Source: Elysia crispata
Taxonomy: Eukaryota > Mollusca > Gastropoda > Plakobranchidae
DNA: 64,000 nt
Direction of reading: 5' to 3'
NCBI GenBank assembly: GCA_033675545.1
Contig: JAWDGP010008052.1
Coordinates: forward strand, 741,001-805,000
The position numbers and the translations under genes were made by a program. Below the pieces are notes generated by a model that worked only from the letters and a program-made list of their open reading frames with translations, was not told where the DNA came from and searched no databases. This document shows positions 33,314 through 47,797 of the stretch, one piece after another; the stretch's first letter is position 1, and each line of letters begins with the position of its first letter.

Positions 33314-35451
33314 ATAGCCATCAATCTCAATGCGCTCCTGGTCCGGGTTCGTATCTTGGATTGAACTATGGGATTCGCTGATCCTGAAAGCTTAACACCT
33401 CGACGAAAACCAGAGATTTTGGGGTTGGCAGCTCATTATTAAAATTACTTCAAACTGGCTATGTTTCTAATATACATTGTAGTAATTATTTGATGATTGT
33501 GAACTGAATGGCTCTCTAAGCAAATCGTTTGGGCGAAGTTTAAAAAACAACAAAAAAAAAACATACTCATTCATTTCTATGGTACAAGATTTTAACAGAA
33601 TCTTCATGAACTCGATATATATATAATAGAGTAACGAAGCATGTATTATTTAAGTTTCATTGCCAAAAAGAATTTGCACATTTTAAGAAACTTACATACT
33701 TACATTTTTTTAATATTTTCAGCTCTCTCAAAACAGAAGTTAAGTCCTTCTTGAACTGTGATTTGATTGTAGAGCAAAGCAATTTTATCAAAATAATATT
33801 CATCGGTGACATTAAATTTTTTTTGGACCCGATAATTATTATAGACAGGAGATTAATCGAAAATGACAACGCATAATGCAATAATCTTATTCCTCTCTGC
33901 CTTGACTTCTTGCTATTCCTTTTGACTAATTAATAATAATCATATAATTATTATTCGAGATATCTCTATACGTCCTTCTGTGTTGCTTGTTAAAATAGAT
34001 ACAAATCCATTGTATTGATTACACTGAGAGAAGGGATTTTAGTACAGATCTAAGTAATTGTTACTGAATTGAGATGAGGGACAGTAACTGTTAAGTTAAA
34101 GCTGCTATGTGTCTACTCATGTTTTCTTATCTGGTCTTCAAAAAATATTTCAAAATGATGGGTTTGAGCTTTTTGTGCATTTAAGCTCTGCCTGCCTTCT
34201 AACTTTCTGCGCTGCAAGTTAGTTAACACTGTGCTCATTGCCTGTAATTTTTTAGCGTGCAAGAGAAAAAGATGGTCGTGATAAAGTTAATCGAATCTTT
34301 GAGCAGCGTCAATAATTATGGAACAAACCGAATAAATCTTTTAAATTGGTTGCACCGCTAAACAATCTATTTTCCCCTCCTTATGACACCGACAGTAATT
34401 TTTAAAAATTTCAGCAATATACAAAGTACTTGCTGTGGGTGTGTATGTTTTAAATTTCGGGCTAAGTATATGGCTGGATGAAATAATTGAGTCGCTTCAT
34501 CTAAATATTGGCATTTTTTAAAAAGTTTCTTGAATCATAGTAAATAAATTGATGCAAAACGTCTGACAATTGAAAAAAAAAATATCCCACTTTATTGATC
34601 TCGTATCTCTAACTTTTGCTGAAATCCCTAATCCTCCGAGAAATTCGTTGTTTTTGATTGGTGCCATCCAAGCGTTTAAGGCCAAAAATATTAGAAACTC
34701 AATCGGGTATACAATCCTGTTTGATAGCACACAGTCATAGTTAGTGAATGTGATGGCAATGCAGTTTTAGCTGACAAGATATCTCTAGCACCGACACACA
34801 GTGAATTTAATACTGACTGGCGCCCTGTGGGTTTTATGGGCGAATGTTCATGAAACGCACGCTTTAAAATTAATGAAAAATTGTTTTTTCATGTTTTTTT
34901 TTTTGTTTTGTTTTGTTGTTTTTTTTTTTTTTTGTTTTTTTTTTGTTAAATTTTACATTTCTTGATTTTGTTGTAACGTTCTTCATTTATATGCTTTTAG
35001 ACGGTTTTCCTCGAAAATATTAAATTATGTGTCGCAAAATCAATCTCTGTACGCCCTCTAATTGATCAATCTATATCGATCTAAAATTTATTTTTGTTCA
35101 AAGTTCTAGTTCCTGAATGAAGTTCTCTTAAATTCAAAAAGTTTCTTTTTCCCCAACCAAATGGACACTAGATTTTTGTCTTGTCTTTTAAATGAATGTT
35201 CTTGCGGACCAATTAACAAAATTTCGTTTATTTATTTTTTATGTTTGATTGTCTGATTCTATTTCTTTATTTTATACTGCAGTTTTTAATTTCATCTTGT
35301 GTGAACTCAGAATCTTTCTTTTTTTTACGGTTTTATTTTTCACTATATTGTTCCCAATAAAAGGACATTATGACCTTTTTAAAGCTTTAATCTCACCAAT
35401 GAAGCTCAGATATCAAGCAAAAGCCAGGCAAACTAGATCAGGAAACAAGCG

Positions 35452-35454
<3 letters not shown>

Positions 35455-35513
<59 letters not shown>
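35455..35513. repeat. (TA)n microsatellite
   Basis: About 58 bp of perfect TA abutting the 5' end of the LINE fragment. Confidence 0.97.
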
Positions 35514-35516
<3 letters not shown>

Positions 35517-36100
35517 ATGGGAATAAAACTCAAGCAAAGGGATCAATTCAAATACTTTGGTACTTTAATATCGAGTGATGGACGCAGCAATACTGAAATC
35601 GCATCAACACAACGCAACCAAAAAAGAGTTTTCAGAGAAAGAAAAGTATCCACAAATATCCTCATCTCGATTCAGACAAGAAGAGCCCAACAGGAGTGCT
35701 ATATTGAACTCATATTGGTGTATGGATGCGAGGACTGGATAATTCCAAAACAGGTACAAAAGAAACTGGAGGCAACAGAAATGTGATTCCTTCGGAGAAT
35801 GCTACGAATCTCATGGACTGCAAAGAAATCAAACGAAACAGTGTTACGAGAGGCAGACACAACAAGATCACTCATAAAAGAATACGTAAAGCAAGCTTTT
35901 TTGGCCATGTGATGAGGAGAGAGAAACTAGAACATCGTGTGACAACTGGGACGATCGAGGGAAAACGTAACAGGGGAAAACAGCGTGAAAAGATGTAGGA
36001 AGAGTGGCAGAAGTTTTGAAAGCGGCGAGGGATAGAGATGCGTGGAAGGTCATGTCGCCTTCGCTAAAGAGCATGGCACCTGACTGATTGATTGATGGTA
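35517..36100 (+). mobile_element. 5'-truncated LINE (reverse transcriptase C-terminal fragment)
   Basis: The plus-strand frame reads IKLKQRDQFKYFGTLISSDG, then TEIAS, CYIELILVYGCEDWI and KQVQKKLEATEM. After an in-frame TGA at 35784 and frame changes it reads FLRRMLRISWTAKKSNETV, then ASFFGHVMRREKLEH and IEGKRNRGKQREKM. These blocks are the C-terminal part of a LINE ORF2 downstream of the polymerase motifs; the clade is not certain. The 3' end is a short TGAT repeat (36083-36096), a common LINE tail. Only about 580 bp remain, with at least one stop and two frame changes, so it is dead. Confidence 0.88.
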
Positions 36101-36308
36101 TCCGCACAAAATTTTTTTTTTTTTTTAATTCTTTGCTATGGTTAGTTGTGATATTAACGTTAAAAGATTAGACCCTTTGACTTTAACAGACGGTTAGTTA
36201 AAAGTACATGTAATAGAAAAACCCATAGCTTGCCTCCACCCTCCTCCAACTGTAAAATAATTTATTTTGTACGCTTTGAGCACATGCTTTGCCATCAACA
36301 TATAACTT

Positions 36309-36480
<172 letters not shown>

Positions 36481-36749
36481 TTAGAACAATATTATGCAAA
36501 TAAAGTTTTATTTTCGCCTCACTTTATTTATCTTAGACGTTTGGGGAAACGAGGGATGATTGGGCAACCCTATTTCCTCCACCTTTCTCTATTTTTGAGC
36601 CATTGAGACATACACAGCTAAGCGTGAAATCATTTTACTTGTACTTGCATGGGAATGAGCGTATAAAATGATCGGTACCAAGGTTGGAACTTTACAAAAT
36701 TAGTTGATACCCTCATGGAGTCATATTTTATAAGCTACTAAGATCAGAA

Positions 36750-36985
36750 CCCCCCCCCCCCCCCCCCAAAAAAAAAAAACAAAAAAAACAAACAAAAAAC
36801 AAAAAACAAAAACAAACAAAACAAAACAAAAAAAAAAAAAACAAAAAAAAACAACAACAACAAAAACAAAAAAAACAAAACAAAACAAAACCGAAACATA
36901 AAAAACAAAAACAAAAACAACCCCCTCCAAAAACACAAAAAAACAAAAAAACAAAACAAAACAAGAAAAAACAAAAAACCAAACC
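36750..36985. repeat. Poly-C and A-rich (CAAAA)n-like low-complexity block
   Basis: An 18-base C run, then about 215 bp of A-runs broken by single Cs. It gives false open frames of Phe/Cys/Val on the minus strand. Confidence 0.95.
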
Positions 36986-38119
36986 AAACAATGATTATAA
37001 TGAAGTTTTAAAATGGGCAGAAATATTTTAAAACGTAAATATGAAATTTAATAATTCATTTACTCATATCTCACTTTCTTCCTCTCCTTCCCACCTGAAC
37101 GGTTTTGTCCTACGATTCCTCTTTTCCTATTGGCCCATGAACGATTTGCGTTTTCTTTTGAAATAAGTATAGATCTAGATCTAGATCTAGTTGGTTTAAT
37201 TCACTCGCTTGTGTTATTATTAATTTTTCGTTTTTAATTCTTAAATAAATTTCATTGCCTCTTAGAGAAAATTTGAATTGTATTACATGAAAAATGGATT
37301 TTGCATCTGTACATTTGTTTTTATTTCGAAATAAACCCTTGGTCATTAAAAAAAAAAAAAAAACAGTAAAATTCGTAGGCTACCTGAGATTCTTTCGATT
37401 TTCCGAGTTTTTCAACTCAGTTATAAATCAAAGAAGGCTAACTCTCGATGGCTTGTTCCAAATCTTATATGGTACAGCTCACAAAATATTACCCTCCCCC
37501 CTTTTCTTTCAGGTCAAGGGAGAGAGGTTATGACCCAAAACAGTGTGACCTTTTCTCCCTCCTTCTTGCTTGCCAGATTGGATATCTCATATTGCAAAAC
37601 ATAGTTTCGCCTAGCAACTATGCTCCATTTATTTACCCTCCAGCCATTGTTTCATTAAGTATTGGGGAAGGCCTAGTTGAAAAATCCTTATTTGAAAGAA
37701 TGGAAACAAGAAAAAAAAAACGTTACCAGCACGACAAGCGGAATGAAACTTCAGAAAGTAAATTAATAGCGTTATGCATTTGAAAGTTATTAGATAAGTG
37801 AATAGATATTTAAGTAAAGAGATATCGATGGATAAACATGAAATAACCTCAATAGAAAGATAGATCATCAATTGGATGTTTGTGAATTCAGTAGTTGATG
37901 TAAACAGTAATTAGCATAAAAATAAAGCAAAATAAAACAAACAAACAACTTACCCAAAACATCTTCAGATAGAAAGAAAAAGCTAATTGTTTATTATATA
38001 TATATATATATGCTCAACATAATTTTTTTAAAACTTTTTTTTTATAAAAATTAAAGTAATTCCGATATTCATTAGTGTTGTTTGAAACCTTATCACGGAG
38101 ATGACTAAGCTTACACAAA

Positions 38120-38210
38120 TATCCTTTGAAGGTTGACGTACATTTTTAGCTTTTTTTCTCTTGTCGTACCTGCATAATTGTGTGCCGGCGTAACAACCAC
38201 TTCCGCGTCA
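38120..38210 (+). promoter_or_regulatory. Proximal 5' region of the pyrophosphatase gene
   Basis: Just upstream of the first ATG are TTGACGTAC (CRE-like), a pyrimidine-rich stretch TTTTTTTCTCTTGTC and ACTTCCGC (ETS-like on the reverse strand). No TATA box is evident. The start site is unknown, so some of this may be 5' UTR. Confidence 0.3.
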
Positions 38211-38373
38211 ATGGGAACTCGATTGATCTCATCGTGCGTTCGGCTTCGAACCTGCATTTCAGAGGCCTCAGGGCGACTGCAAACAACGTTCAGTCACTTT
38301 CAAACCCAAAGAATGGCTTATCACACAGAGGATAGAGGCTCAGCCAATAGTGACAACTTTCGAATTTTCTTTA
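38211..38373 (+). CDS. PPA1: Pyrophosphatase exon 1: presequence and N-terminus
   Basis: The first in-frame ATG (38211) has T at -3. The first 34 codons read [34 protein letters not shown]: rich in Arg, Ser and Thr with one acidic residue, typical of a mitochondrial presequence. A second in-frame ATG at 38313 (codon 35, MAYHTEDRG) has A at -3 and G at +4. The exon ends NFRIFF plus one base before GTAAGT, aligning with the YRVFL of other pyrophosphatases. Confidence 0.88.
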
Positions 38374-41300
38374 GTAAGTCTTAGCATTTACAATTCGTCT
38401 GCAGGTAGTAGCGGTCAAAGTCTAGATTTACTTTGATTACCGGTAATTATAAATTTTAATCTTAACGAATCATCCAGATCTTCGTTACTGATGCAATATG
38501 ATTATTATAGCCTACCTATCATCGTTCGAGTGTTTGTATATAATTTAGATCAGGATCTAGACTAAATTGTATTACGATTTTTATACTAATCTAAGTAGAC
38601 TAGATTCTATACTGCTCTAAGATTTAGATAAAATTAACCAAAACCAACAACCACCTAGGTCTTAGAAGTATTCCCTGGGCTATGAACCGGCAGTTGCCTG
38701 TTTCCATAGACAAGTAGATCTAGATCAAGATCTAAACAGGTGATTATTAAAATTAAAATAGATTCTTGTAGACCTTAATTCTTAAAATTGTTAGTGCTTA
38801 CAGGTCATTATACGCAGGTTTAAACTACTAGATCTAGAATCTAGTAAGTAGGCTCTATAGGTCTAATATTGAGGTTTAACATAAAGGACTTGGAGTTGAA
38901 TCTAGATTCTAGACCAGGTTTTAATCTGGAAAGTTGTTAGTTGTAAATGGCAAAATAATGTTGTTAATAAGAATTATGATTAAGACCAATTTGGGTGTTT
39001 TGTACTTTCGGACCAACAACTATTTGGGTTTGCAAATGATATTTATCTGATGTATTTGGATGTGCTGAACATGAATATGAATATTGTTTTTATCGCAAAT
39101 AAATACTTAAATTGGTTAAAGCCTCTTTTGCGACATCTGAAAATATCAAAATCGTCCAGTACGCACCAAAAAATGGCAGAATAGTTTCAAATACTTGACA
39201 AAGAGGGTGTTGGTCCGATAGTAAAAATTGACCGACAAATATGTGAAATATTTCTACATTGTGGACTACACTGCCTTACTTAGAGCTATTTTAACACTAA
39301 AAAAAATTAAATGTATATGCATTTGAAAGTACAAATAGTACGTTAATGGAATAGACAAATGCACCTCATTGAAAAGTTTAGACTGATATCAATTTACTCA
39401 TAGCTATGTGGGTTCTTTGTGAAATCTATAGTGAGTCATAATTTCTGATGTTTCAAGATAAAATTTAGACCCGTATAATAATAACTATGACACTATAAAA
39501 GTCAATTGCTATGAAATGTGCAATTTCAAATCATGCATGTTTTTTATGGGAATTAGATTAGAGCCAGAATATAAATTTTTAGGCTAATTGGATCATTTCA
39601 CAAACTCATCAGCTTTGAATGAGACACCGGATCATTTAAACTAATATTTAAAGATTGAGGCCAACTTTGATCTAATGTTTGTTAAGGTTTTGTTTTGAAG
39701 CCCTTGAGAGCATTTCATAACCATGCTGTGGTAGCTTAAGATGGAATCTGCAGTGTGGATGAAATAGAAAAGAAAAGAACTTAAATCTGTCATGATTTGG
39801 TAATTTGAACTTCAGATTGATTTTTTTTTCCTCCTCTTTCTTCAGTTATGCTATGATTTCATCAGTCAAAAAGTCTGTGATAAGTATTTCTATGAAAAAT
39901 GTTGAAGACAATTGTTTTTCTAAATCTGATTGAACAATTAAATTCTAAAACAGGGTTGTACAAATTAGTTTTTGTGCAATTATATAATACATTTATAATA
40001 TATATCCTTTTTTTATTCCTACAGAAAACCAGTCTGGGGTGCCTGTGTCACCATTCCATGATATTCCTTTGAATGTTGAAGGGCAAAATGGTGTTTTTAA
40101 CATGGTTGTAGAGATTCCACGGTGGAGCAATGCTAAGATGGAGGTAGGAATGATTAAAATTCAATCCCTTACATTTTCTTTAATCTGTGAATATACAGTA
40201 GGCCTATGTATTAATATTCATGGTTTGGAAGGGTGAAATAAGAGTCCCTTGGTGGCAGTTTTGATTATGATGTCACTGAATAATATGTTTACTGCGGTGA
40301 AAATGCTTGGGAAATAATTTGAATTTATGCTTTTACTTTTTGTTTTTCGATGATGTTTCCAAATTTTGCTTCTTTTCCTCGTTCAGCTTAATTTTTCATG
40401 CCCTTTCCAAAATTTTTTTTCCCCAGTCTCCTCATCTCTCTTTGCTCTTTTTATCGCCATTTTTCTTTCGTGCTCAGTTTATTTCTTTGGTTCATACCCT
40501 TTACAATCGGGCTATTATTTTATAAATCCAGGCTTAATGTTTTGTGGTGGCTGATCATTAGAAGTAGATCAGAAGGAAAACTAATTATTATTATCATCAT
40601 CATCATGAGAATTATATATTCTCTATTTTTTAGCAGATGTTTCAATATTTATTTACATTGTTATGTACATGGTCTTTTTTTCTGATTAAAAAAATTATGT
40701 CAGCCCTTAGCTTAGTAATAACATATTAAAAATCATTTAAACATTTCTTATCAAAAACTGGAGAAATGCATAAGATGTGCTCTGATACACATATAATTTT
40801 GGATAGACGTTTAAAAAAAATAATCAGTAGTCACTTTAGCATTGTCCCCAGATAATTGATAAAAATGGAAGAATCTGTAGTTTGAATGTAAAGCATTTCA
40901 GAAGAGAACATTATTAGATATGTTTACAGTATTCACAAATAAGAATAGGAAAAATAAATAATTGAGTGGAGTTATATTTTTTAATATGTTTCAATCGTCA
41001 CAAACTTTTTAAATTTCATTTCGTGAGTAAGCATATTTTGCAGGGTCTGAAATCCAAAATCTTTGTGCAAATTTTGAATTTTAGAAATAGCTTAAATTAA
41101 TTTCAAAAGTTGATGGAAAGATGAGATACCTGATTTTGAGCATTGCTCAGGAATCTCCAGAAATTTGTAAAAGAAGTGTACATTTATGTATGTTCTACAA
41201 CCAAAGTATGACTAAAGCTATTGAATCTACAATTGCATAAATTGAGGCTATGTGGTTTTTCGACCACTGCATTTACTTCTTTTAAATCCCCCCCCCCCCA

Positions 41301-42467
41301 GAAAAAAAAACAAGCATTTTTAGTAGCAGAAGCTATACTTTTCATTTGCATTAAAAAACTTTTTTTGACTTTTTAAATTATTCTGTCTGTTTAGATTTTA
41401 TGCAATTTTACACATTAAATGCAAAAAAATCTTTGTGGCAGTTTTAACTTTTCTTGTTTTTGTTGACATGTGGAAATAAATTTTAATTTCATCATCATAC
41501 ATGGCTTCAATAACTAAATAATGATCTGAAATTGATAACACCCATCCCAATCTATCTATCATTTTGAACTCTTTGCCATCTTCCTTGATTGGAATGTTAC
41601 CTGTATATTTTCGTTTTTGTATTTGTTTTTCATCCGTTCGAGAACTGTGATCTCTTTTCACTGTTTTTCATCAATTTTCAGGTCAGTTTGAATATGACAC
41701 TAAAAGCATATTGGGAACTAGTGTAGTTTTGGTGCATCGAAGCACACTGGCATGGTTCATCAGTTCATGTGGTTGTTGCAGATGCCTCTAAAGATGGTGG
41801 GCAAGCACAAAATGTTTTGAAGCGTATAGCGAATAGAGGTTGTTTGTTGTCTACGCTCCACCAATCATTAATCCTTTGACCTAGGTTACAATCTCTATGG
41901 TTGATTACCCATGAATGCTCACATCTCATGTGTATGCCACTTCTCTATCAAAGAACCTCTTTAGGAATGCAATCATGTAGTTAAAGTAAGTTGAAACCGA
42001 CAACAGTGATGTTTTAAAGGCACTACAAAGTGCGACAGAATTTTCGTTGTTCAATACAACATTTTATTATTTTTAACAGACATTTAAGTCTGTTTAGAGT
42101 GACCATACTAATATCTCGTAGGGCCCATTTAATCTTTGGTATGAAGTCAACATCACGTTTTCACGGGGAGAGTAATGTTCGTACACGGTTTTTTTTGTTT
42201 GTTTTTCTTTGCGAGGATTTCAATGAGTAGACCAGGTTGTGGATTGTGGCATGGCATTGTTTGGCGAAGAAAAGTAGGCCTCATCGCGAGCTTTAGTGTA
42301 ATTTTCAACTCTTAACATTTGCCGATTATGTTAAGCTTTTATCTTTCCTTAATTCATACACGGAAGAAAGATCGGGGAAGTTGGGTTAGGGGTAGGGGAG
42401 AATGAAGTATGTTCAGAGAATGTCACATTGTCCACTTGCGTCCAACATTGATTGCATTTGACGTCTC

Positions 42468-42554
<87 letters not shown>

Positions 42555-43275
42555 GTTTTGCTGTAATTCGAATTTGCTCATGCTTTGGTAACACGAACTA
42601 ACGCTGCCTTTCTATCATTCTTTATTCAACTTTTTTGAAAAATTTTCCCCCACCTTTTTCCGCCTGCATCTTTGTTGTAAATCTATCCCTCCGCACGTTC
42701 CTTCAAAAGCAAGCGATGGTTATGCATGCGGTAACAATCACGCCGTGTGTAATCTCGAGTCACCTTCAAACACCACCACAGTTGATGGAAAACTCCGCTA
42801 AATGATCCGACTGTTTCTACTATTGATAGTTACATTAAATCTCTCGTCTCTTCCTGTTGTAACGCGGGTGTGAATGCCCACACCTGTGCAGTAAAGGGCT
42901 AAAGATTGGACGTGTCCGCATAGGCTAAATTGATCGTTGACTTTGGTTCAATACACCAGTCTTTGATACAACGAATGTTACTCTCCCGCTATTATATCTG
43001 TCCATCCTTCTCACATTTCCACCACTTTTTTTTTTTTTTTTTTTTTCAAATCGCATTCTCTGACAAGAATGTGTGAAAAGCTTAGCTCGACATTGTTGTG
43101 GGATAATATCCACGTGTGAGTGTGTGATACATTAAAGTGGTTTGCCCATTAGTGTGAGTGAAATGCGAGTTTGAATCAGGAGATATTTTTGAAGATAGGC
43201 TCCCGAATTATACTACGTGTATACGTGTATTGGTATTTTTTAAAATTGTGTTTGCTTTTCTATTGATTTCTTTAA

Positions 43276-43357
<82 letters not shown>

Positions 43358-44824
43358 CCTTCCCTCTGTGACTATTCTAGGTTGGAAAGGAAGATGAGTT
43401 AATCCCTCCTTAAACTTTTAGTTGGGATCGCTCTCGTAACTTAAGTTAAAATCGAAAGAATTAAAATTTACCCCCCCCCCTCCCTTTTTTTCCAGCGATG
43501 AATTAGAATCAGAAGAGTGGCATGAAATCTAAAACAATTCTTTACTCCAGTGCAAGTTTGCCGTCATATAGTATTCAAATACTGAGGCGTGAATAAGCTA
43601 CGTGTCATGATTATGCTTATGATGTTTCTCTCCTTCGGACGGAGACAAAGGCAGGGTTAAAAGTTTTCTTAGAAAGATGCATACATAAGGGGTGGAAATT
43701 CGTTCAAGTTTGGGTTTGTTAAGTCTTCACTGATCCGTATAGATGCGAATAATGTATTGCGTAATGAGATTCGATCCGGGTCACCTTGATATCAATTGAT
43801 GAAAGGCGGGGGTAAAAAGTCCTTTGAGGTTTTTTTTCTTTTTTTCTTTTAAATAGATAAAAAAAAGCGCATGCTCGTAATTATATTAAAAACACACACA
43901 CAATAATCGCTTTTATCACCGACTTGATAGACATAGAGCGGCTGTACTCCGCTACTCCGCTGTACCCACCTACTTCCACACAATATTGTGTCGACACGCG
44001 CTGACCAGCGTAAACTATGAATGTTAACGACCCGTTATGTAGGAAGAGTTTTCAGTCTTTTACCGGCCCGAGACACTTATTGATCTCCGATGGCGGTGTG
44101 TGCTGAACTCTTCAAGACAGTTTGTGCAGACAGGATCTCTGGTCATGCTTCCTGTAGCGGGTGGGGGGGGGGACACCCAGGAATAGGTGACAATAAATTT
44201 TTATCAGTTCAACCCCCTTTACTTGAGATACGATTGTTGAGTCTTATTGTGTTTAAATGGGACCCGACGTCAGCATCGGATTTTCCCGTGCCTGTGAGCG
44301 AATTGTGCAATGTTGCTTTTTTTTTTTTTTTTTTTTTTCCCCAGAGTTTTATCGGTATGAAATCGTCGTGATAAGAATTAGACCAAATTCGCTTACAAAT
44401 TTTTTTAGCGTAAGATGTACTTGGCCAGGTCAAAAAAAAAAATTTAAATGTAGGAAAAACGTATTATCAGGGGTTATTTTTAAACCATTGTGGATAAACA
44501 GTAAGAGATAATTTGAGATACTTTGGGCTATATCTTGTGGGCTAATCAACTCCAGCCAGCTCACTTCCATGTTTCTCGAACTTTTCAAGGTTATTCGTCT
44601 TGGCCCAGACTTTTCTTTTTTTTTTTTTTTAAAGTTATTTTACAAAAAAAAATCATATATATATTTTTTTAATTTGTTCCCGTTACTTTTTATTCTATCC
44701 ATCGTGATTTGAACAATGTAACATCACTGCTCTATTTATTCGTTGTTTAAATCATGCGTTATGAATGTCTTCGCGACTTTTTCCTCGCTTATCAGCTCTA
44801 AAAAATTATTATTATTATTAATAC

Positions 44825-44909
<85 letters not shown>

Positions 44910-45538
44910 TATTTATTTATTTTTTTTGGGGGGGGGGGGGGGGGCTGCGTAGTTGTGTTGTGCTGATCGTGCTATATGACTGTAGTCTACTAGTGAGGAC
45001 ATAAGTCCACATAGTCCGTTGATGGAGAGTGCAGACATTATTTACTAAGAGGTACAGCATTGTTTTAAACAAAGATTCCGTGATTATGATATCGCGGACT
45101 ACTTGGTATCCTTTTCTTTGTAGACAGGCTGTTGCACCTCAATTTTAATAAGCTGTAAAATAGAAATAAAATTTAAACAAAGCCTACCCATATTTTTTTT
45201 TGTTATTTTCAAACAGACGCATTTCTACTTAACGCTAAAGAAGTATTATATTCATAAAACTGGTGTATTTTAATAAAATACTAATTTATTCCTTGGAAAG
45301 AGAAGGGCGAGAGAAAGACGGGTGGATATTGAAACATGGGCGTGTTATTAATTTTGCTACTTTCTGATGCAACTATTCCCCCAGCTTGGTGTGTAACTTG
45401 ACAAAGCCCTTTATCGCTAGACCTCGGGTTTCAATGCAGAATAGTTTCAGATCTTCATTACAAATTTATAACTCGAAGCGTATGGCATACATACATATAT
45501 ACAAATTACACTCTGTGATAGTCGCTTTGTGCTCATTA

Positions 45539-45590
<52 letters not shown>

Positions 45591-47720
45591 AAATAAAATT
45601 CTTTATGTGGCTTCATGGTCTAGTTGTAGACACCCTGGCCCAGCTTTCGGATCAGACGTTCCGGGGTTTAAATCCTTGCTGGAACAGTTGCAACTTCGAG
45701 TCCACGGGGATGGTACTCAACATACGTGTGCATCTCTTGGTTGTGTGAAGATAGGATCTGATCGCACCCAATGAGAGATCTCTTTGTTTCTCTAGACTTA
45801 GAGTGACTCGCCACCCAATTAGAGATCTCTTTGTTTCTCTAGACTTAGAGTGACTCGCCACCCAATTAGAGATCTCTTTGTTTCTCTAGACTTAGAGTGA
45901 CTCGCCACCCAATGAGAGATCTCTTTGTTTCTCTAGACTTAGAGTGACTCGCCACCCAATGAGAGATCTCTTTGTTTCTCTAGACTTAGAGTGACTCGCC
46001 ACCCAATGAGAGATCTCTTTGTTTCTCTAGACTTAGAGTGACTCGCCACCCAATTAGAGATCTCTTTGTTTCTCTAGACTTTGAGTGACTCGCCACCCAA
46101 TTAGAGATCTCTTTGTTTCTCTAGACTTAGAGTGACTCGCCACCCAATGAGAGATCTCTTTGTTTCTCTAGACTTAGAGTGACTCGCCACCCAATGAGAG
46201 ATCTCTTTGTTTCTCTAGACTTTGAGTGACTCGCCACCCAATGAGAGATCTCTTTGTTTCTCTAGACTTTGAGTGACTCGCCACCCAATTAGAGATCTCT
46301 TTGTTTCTCTAGACTTTGAGTGACTCGCCACCCAATTAGAAATCTCTTTGTTTTTCTAGACTTAGAGTGACTCGCTGTATCGGACGCACAGCTGTTAGGC
46401 TGTGAGTTAAGAAAGCTTCCTCAGTTGTTAATAGCGTGTCGATATCAAAGCTTGAAACCGGTTAACAAAAAAAAAAAAAAACCAACAAAAAACAAAAAAA
46501 AAAAAATATTCACACATGAGGTGCTGTTTCGTCTTTCTATGATCCAACGCTACAAGTTTGGGGAAATGCAAAATTTTCCGGGTAAAACATTTCCCTGGAA
46601 ACTACTGAGCGCCTGACTAATTCGATTCTAGGAAAGTAAAAAAAGAAATTGGTTTCGTTAGAAAAGCATTTTTTTTTATCGGGGAAAAAGCCTCGAGTTC
46701 TTTTGTTAGGTAAACGCTGTTTAAGATCGGTCATAAACTTGTATGTTGAAATTAAAGAGATACAAAGAGTACGTCCATTACTCTTTGTATTTTAAGTCTA
46801 TCTGACGTTTTAACAAGTTTGTTTTTATAAATAGTCCCGGCTTTCCTTTGGCCCTCTAAACCATCAAATCCTGAATTCTATTGTCATGTTTGGTAAATAA
46901 GAAATAAATCAACGCTGATCGCTTGTAATCTTGAATCATCTTTACTGGTCATACCTCATTATATAAGCCACATAATTTTAGTGCACGTGAATCAAAAACA
47001 ATTGGGCATTTTCAATTTCTTCAGCAAACTAAAGAGAGAGGGCAAAAAAAACCCACACAGGAACAGAGTCACGGGAGAATAAGTCGAGGGTAAAATAAGG
47101 GCGTAATAAACTTTCCGCGAGAGAGGAGGGCAGAAATTTTCTTTTTGACCATTAGTGTGCTTTGAATCTTTTCCAACATGAATGATTAGATTTTCTTTTT
47201 AATTTAGAATAATAAAACGTTATAAGTGCAAGATTGGAGGTAGAGTTAGATCACCAAAGATTATCGAAAAATTATTCCATCTTGAGCCTTCTGCGTGAGT
47301 TCCTGTATCCGGTTGCTAATTTTAGAGTAGCGAATCCATGGTTGGCTCTAGTCGGAACCGGATCTATGCCTAGCCAGATCTAGATCTAGATCCTAGTAGA
47401 TCCGCAAATCAAACAAGACTGGCTCTGTTGGTACACGAACCTACTTGGCACGAAAAAAGCGTCATTCACCGAGGTTACTGGTTAGATTAGATACTTTAAC
47501 AAAATTAATAGTTCTATGGCATTGAAATTGTTGTCATGCTAGACTGAGTATAAATGAAATACATAAACTATTGTATCTGTCGCGTCCTTGGTGTAAGTGG
47601 TTTACTGGGCGTGTCCATGTCCCACTGGATATTCCAAAGTGCCGCTATACATGCGTGTCACAGTGGTTCATGCAAGGTGCTAGACGGTTGCATTTCCTGG
47701 GATACTGGGTGCAGCTTGTA

Positions 47721-47797
<77 letters not shown>

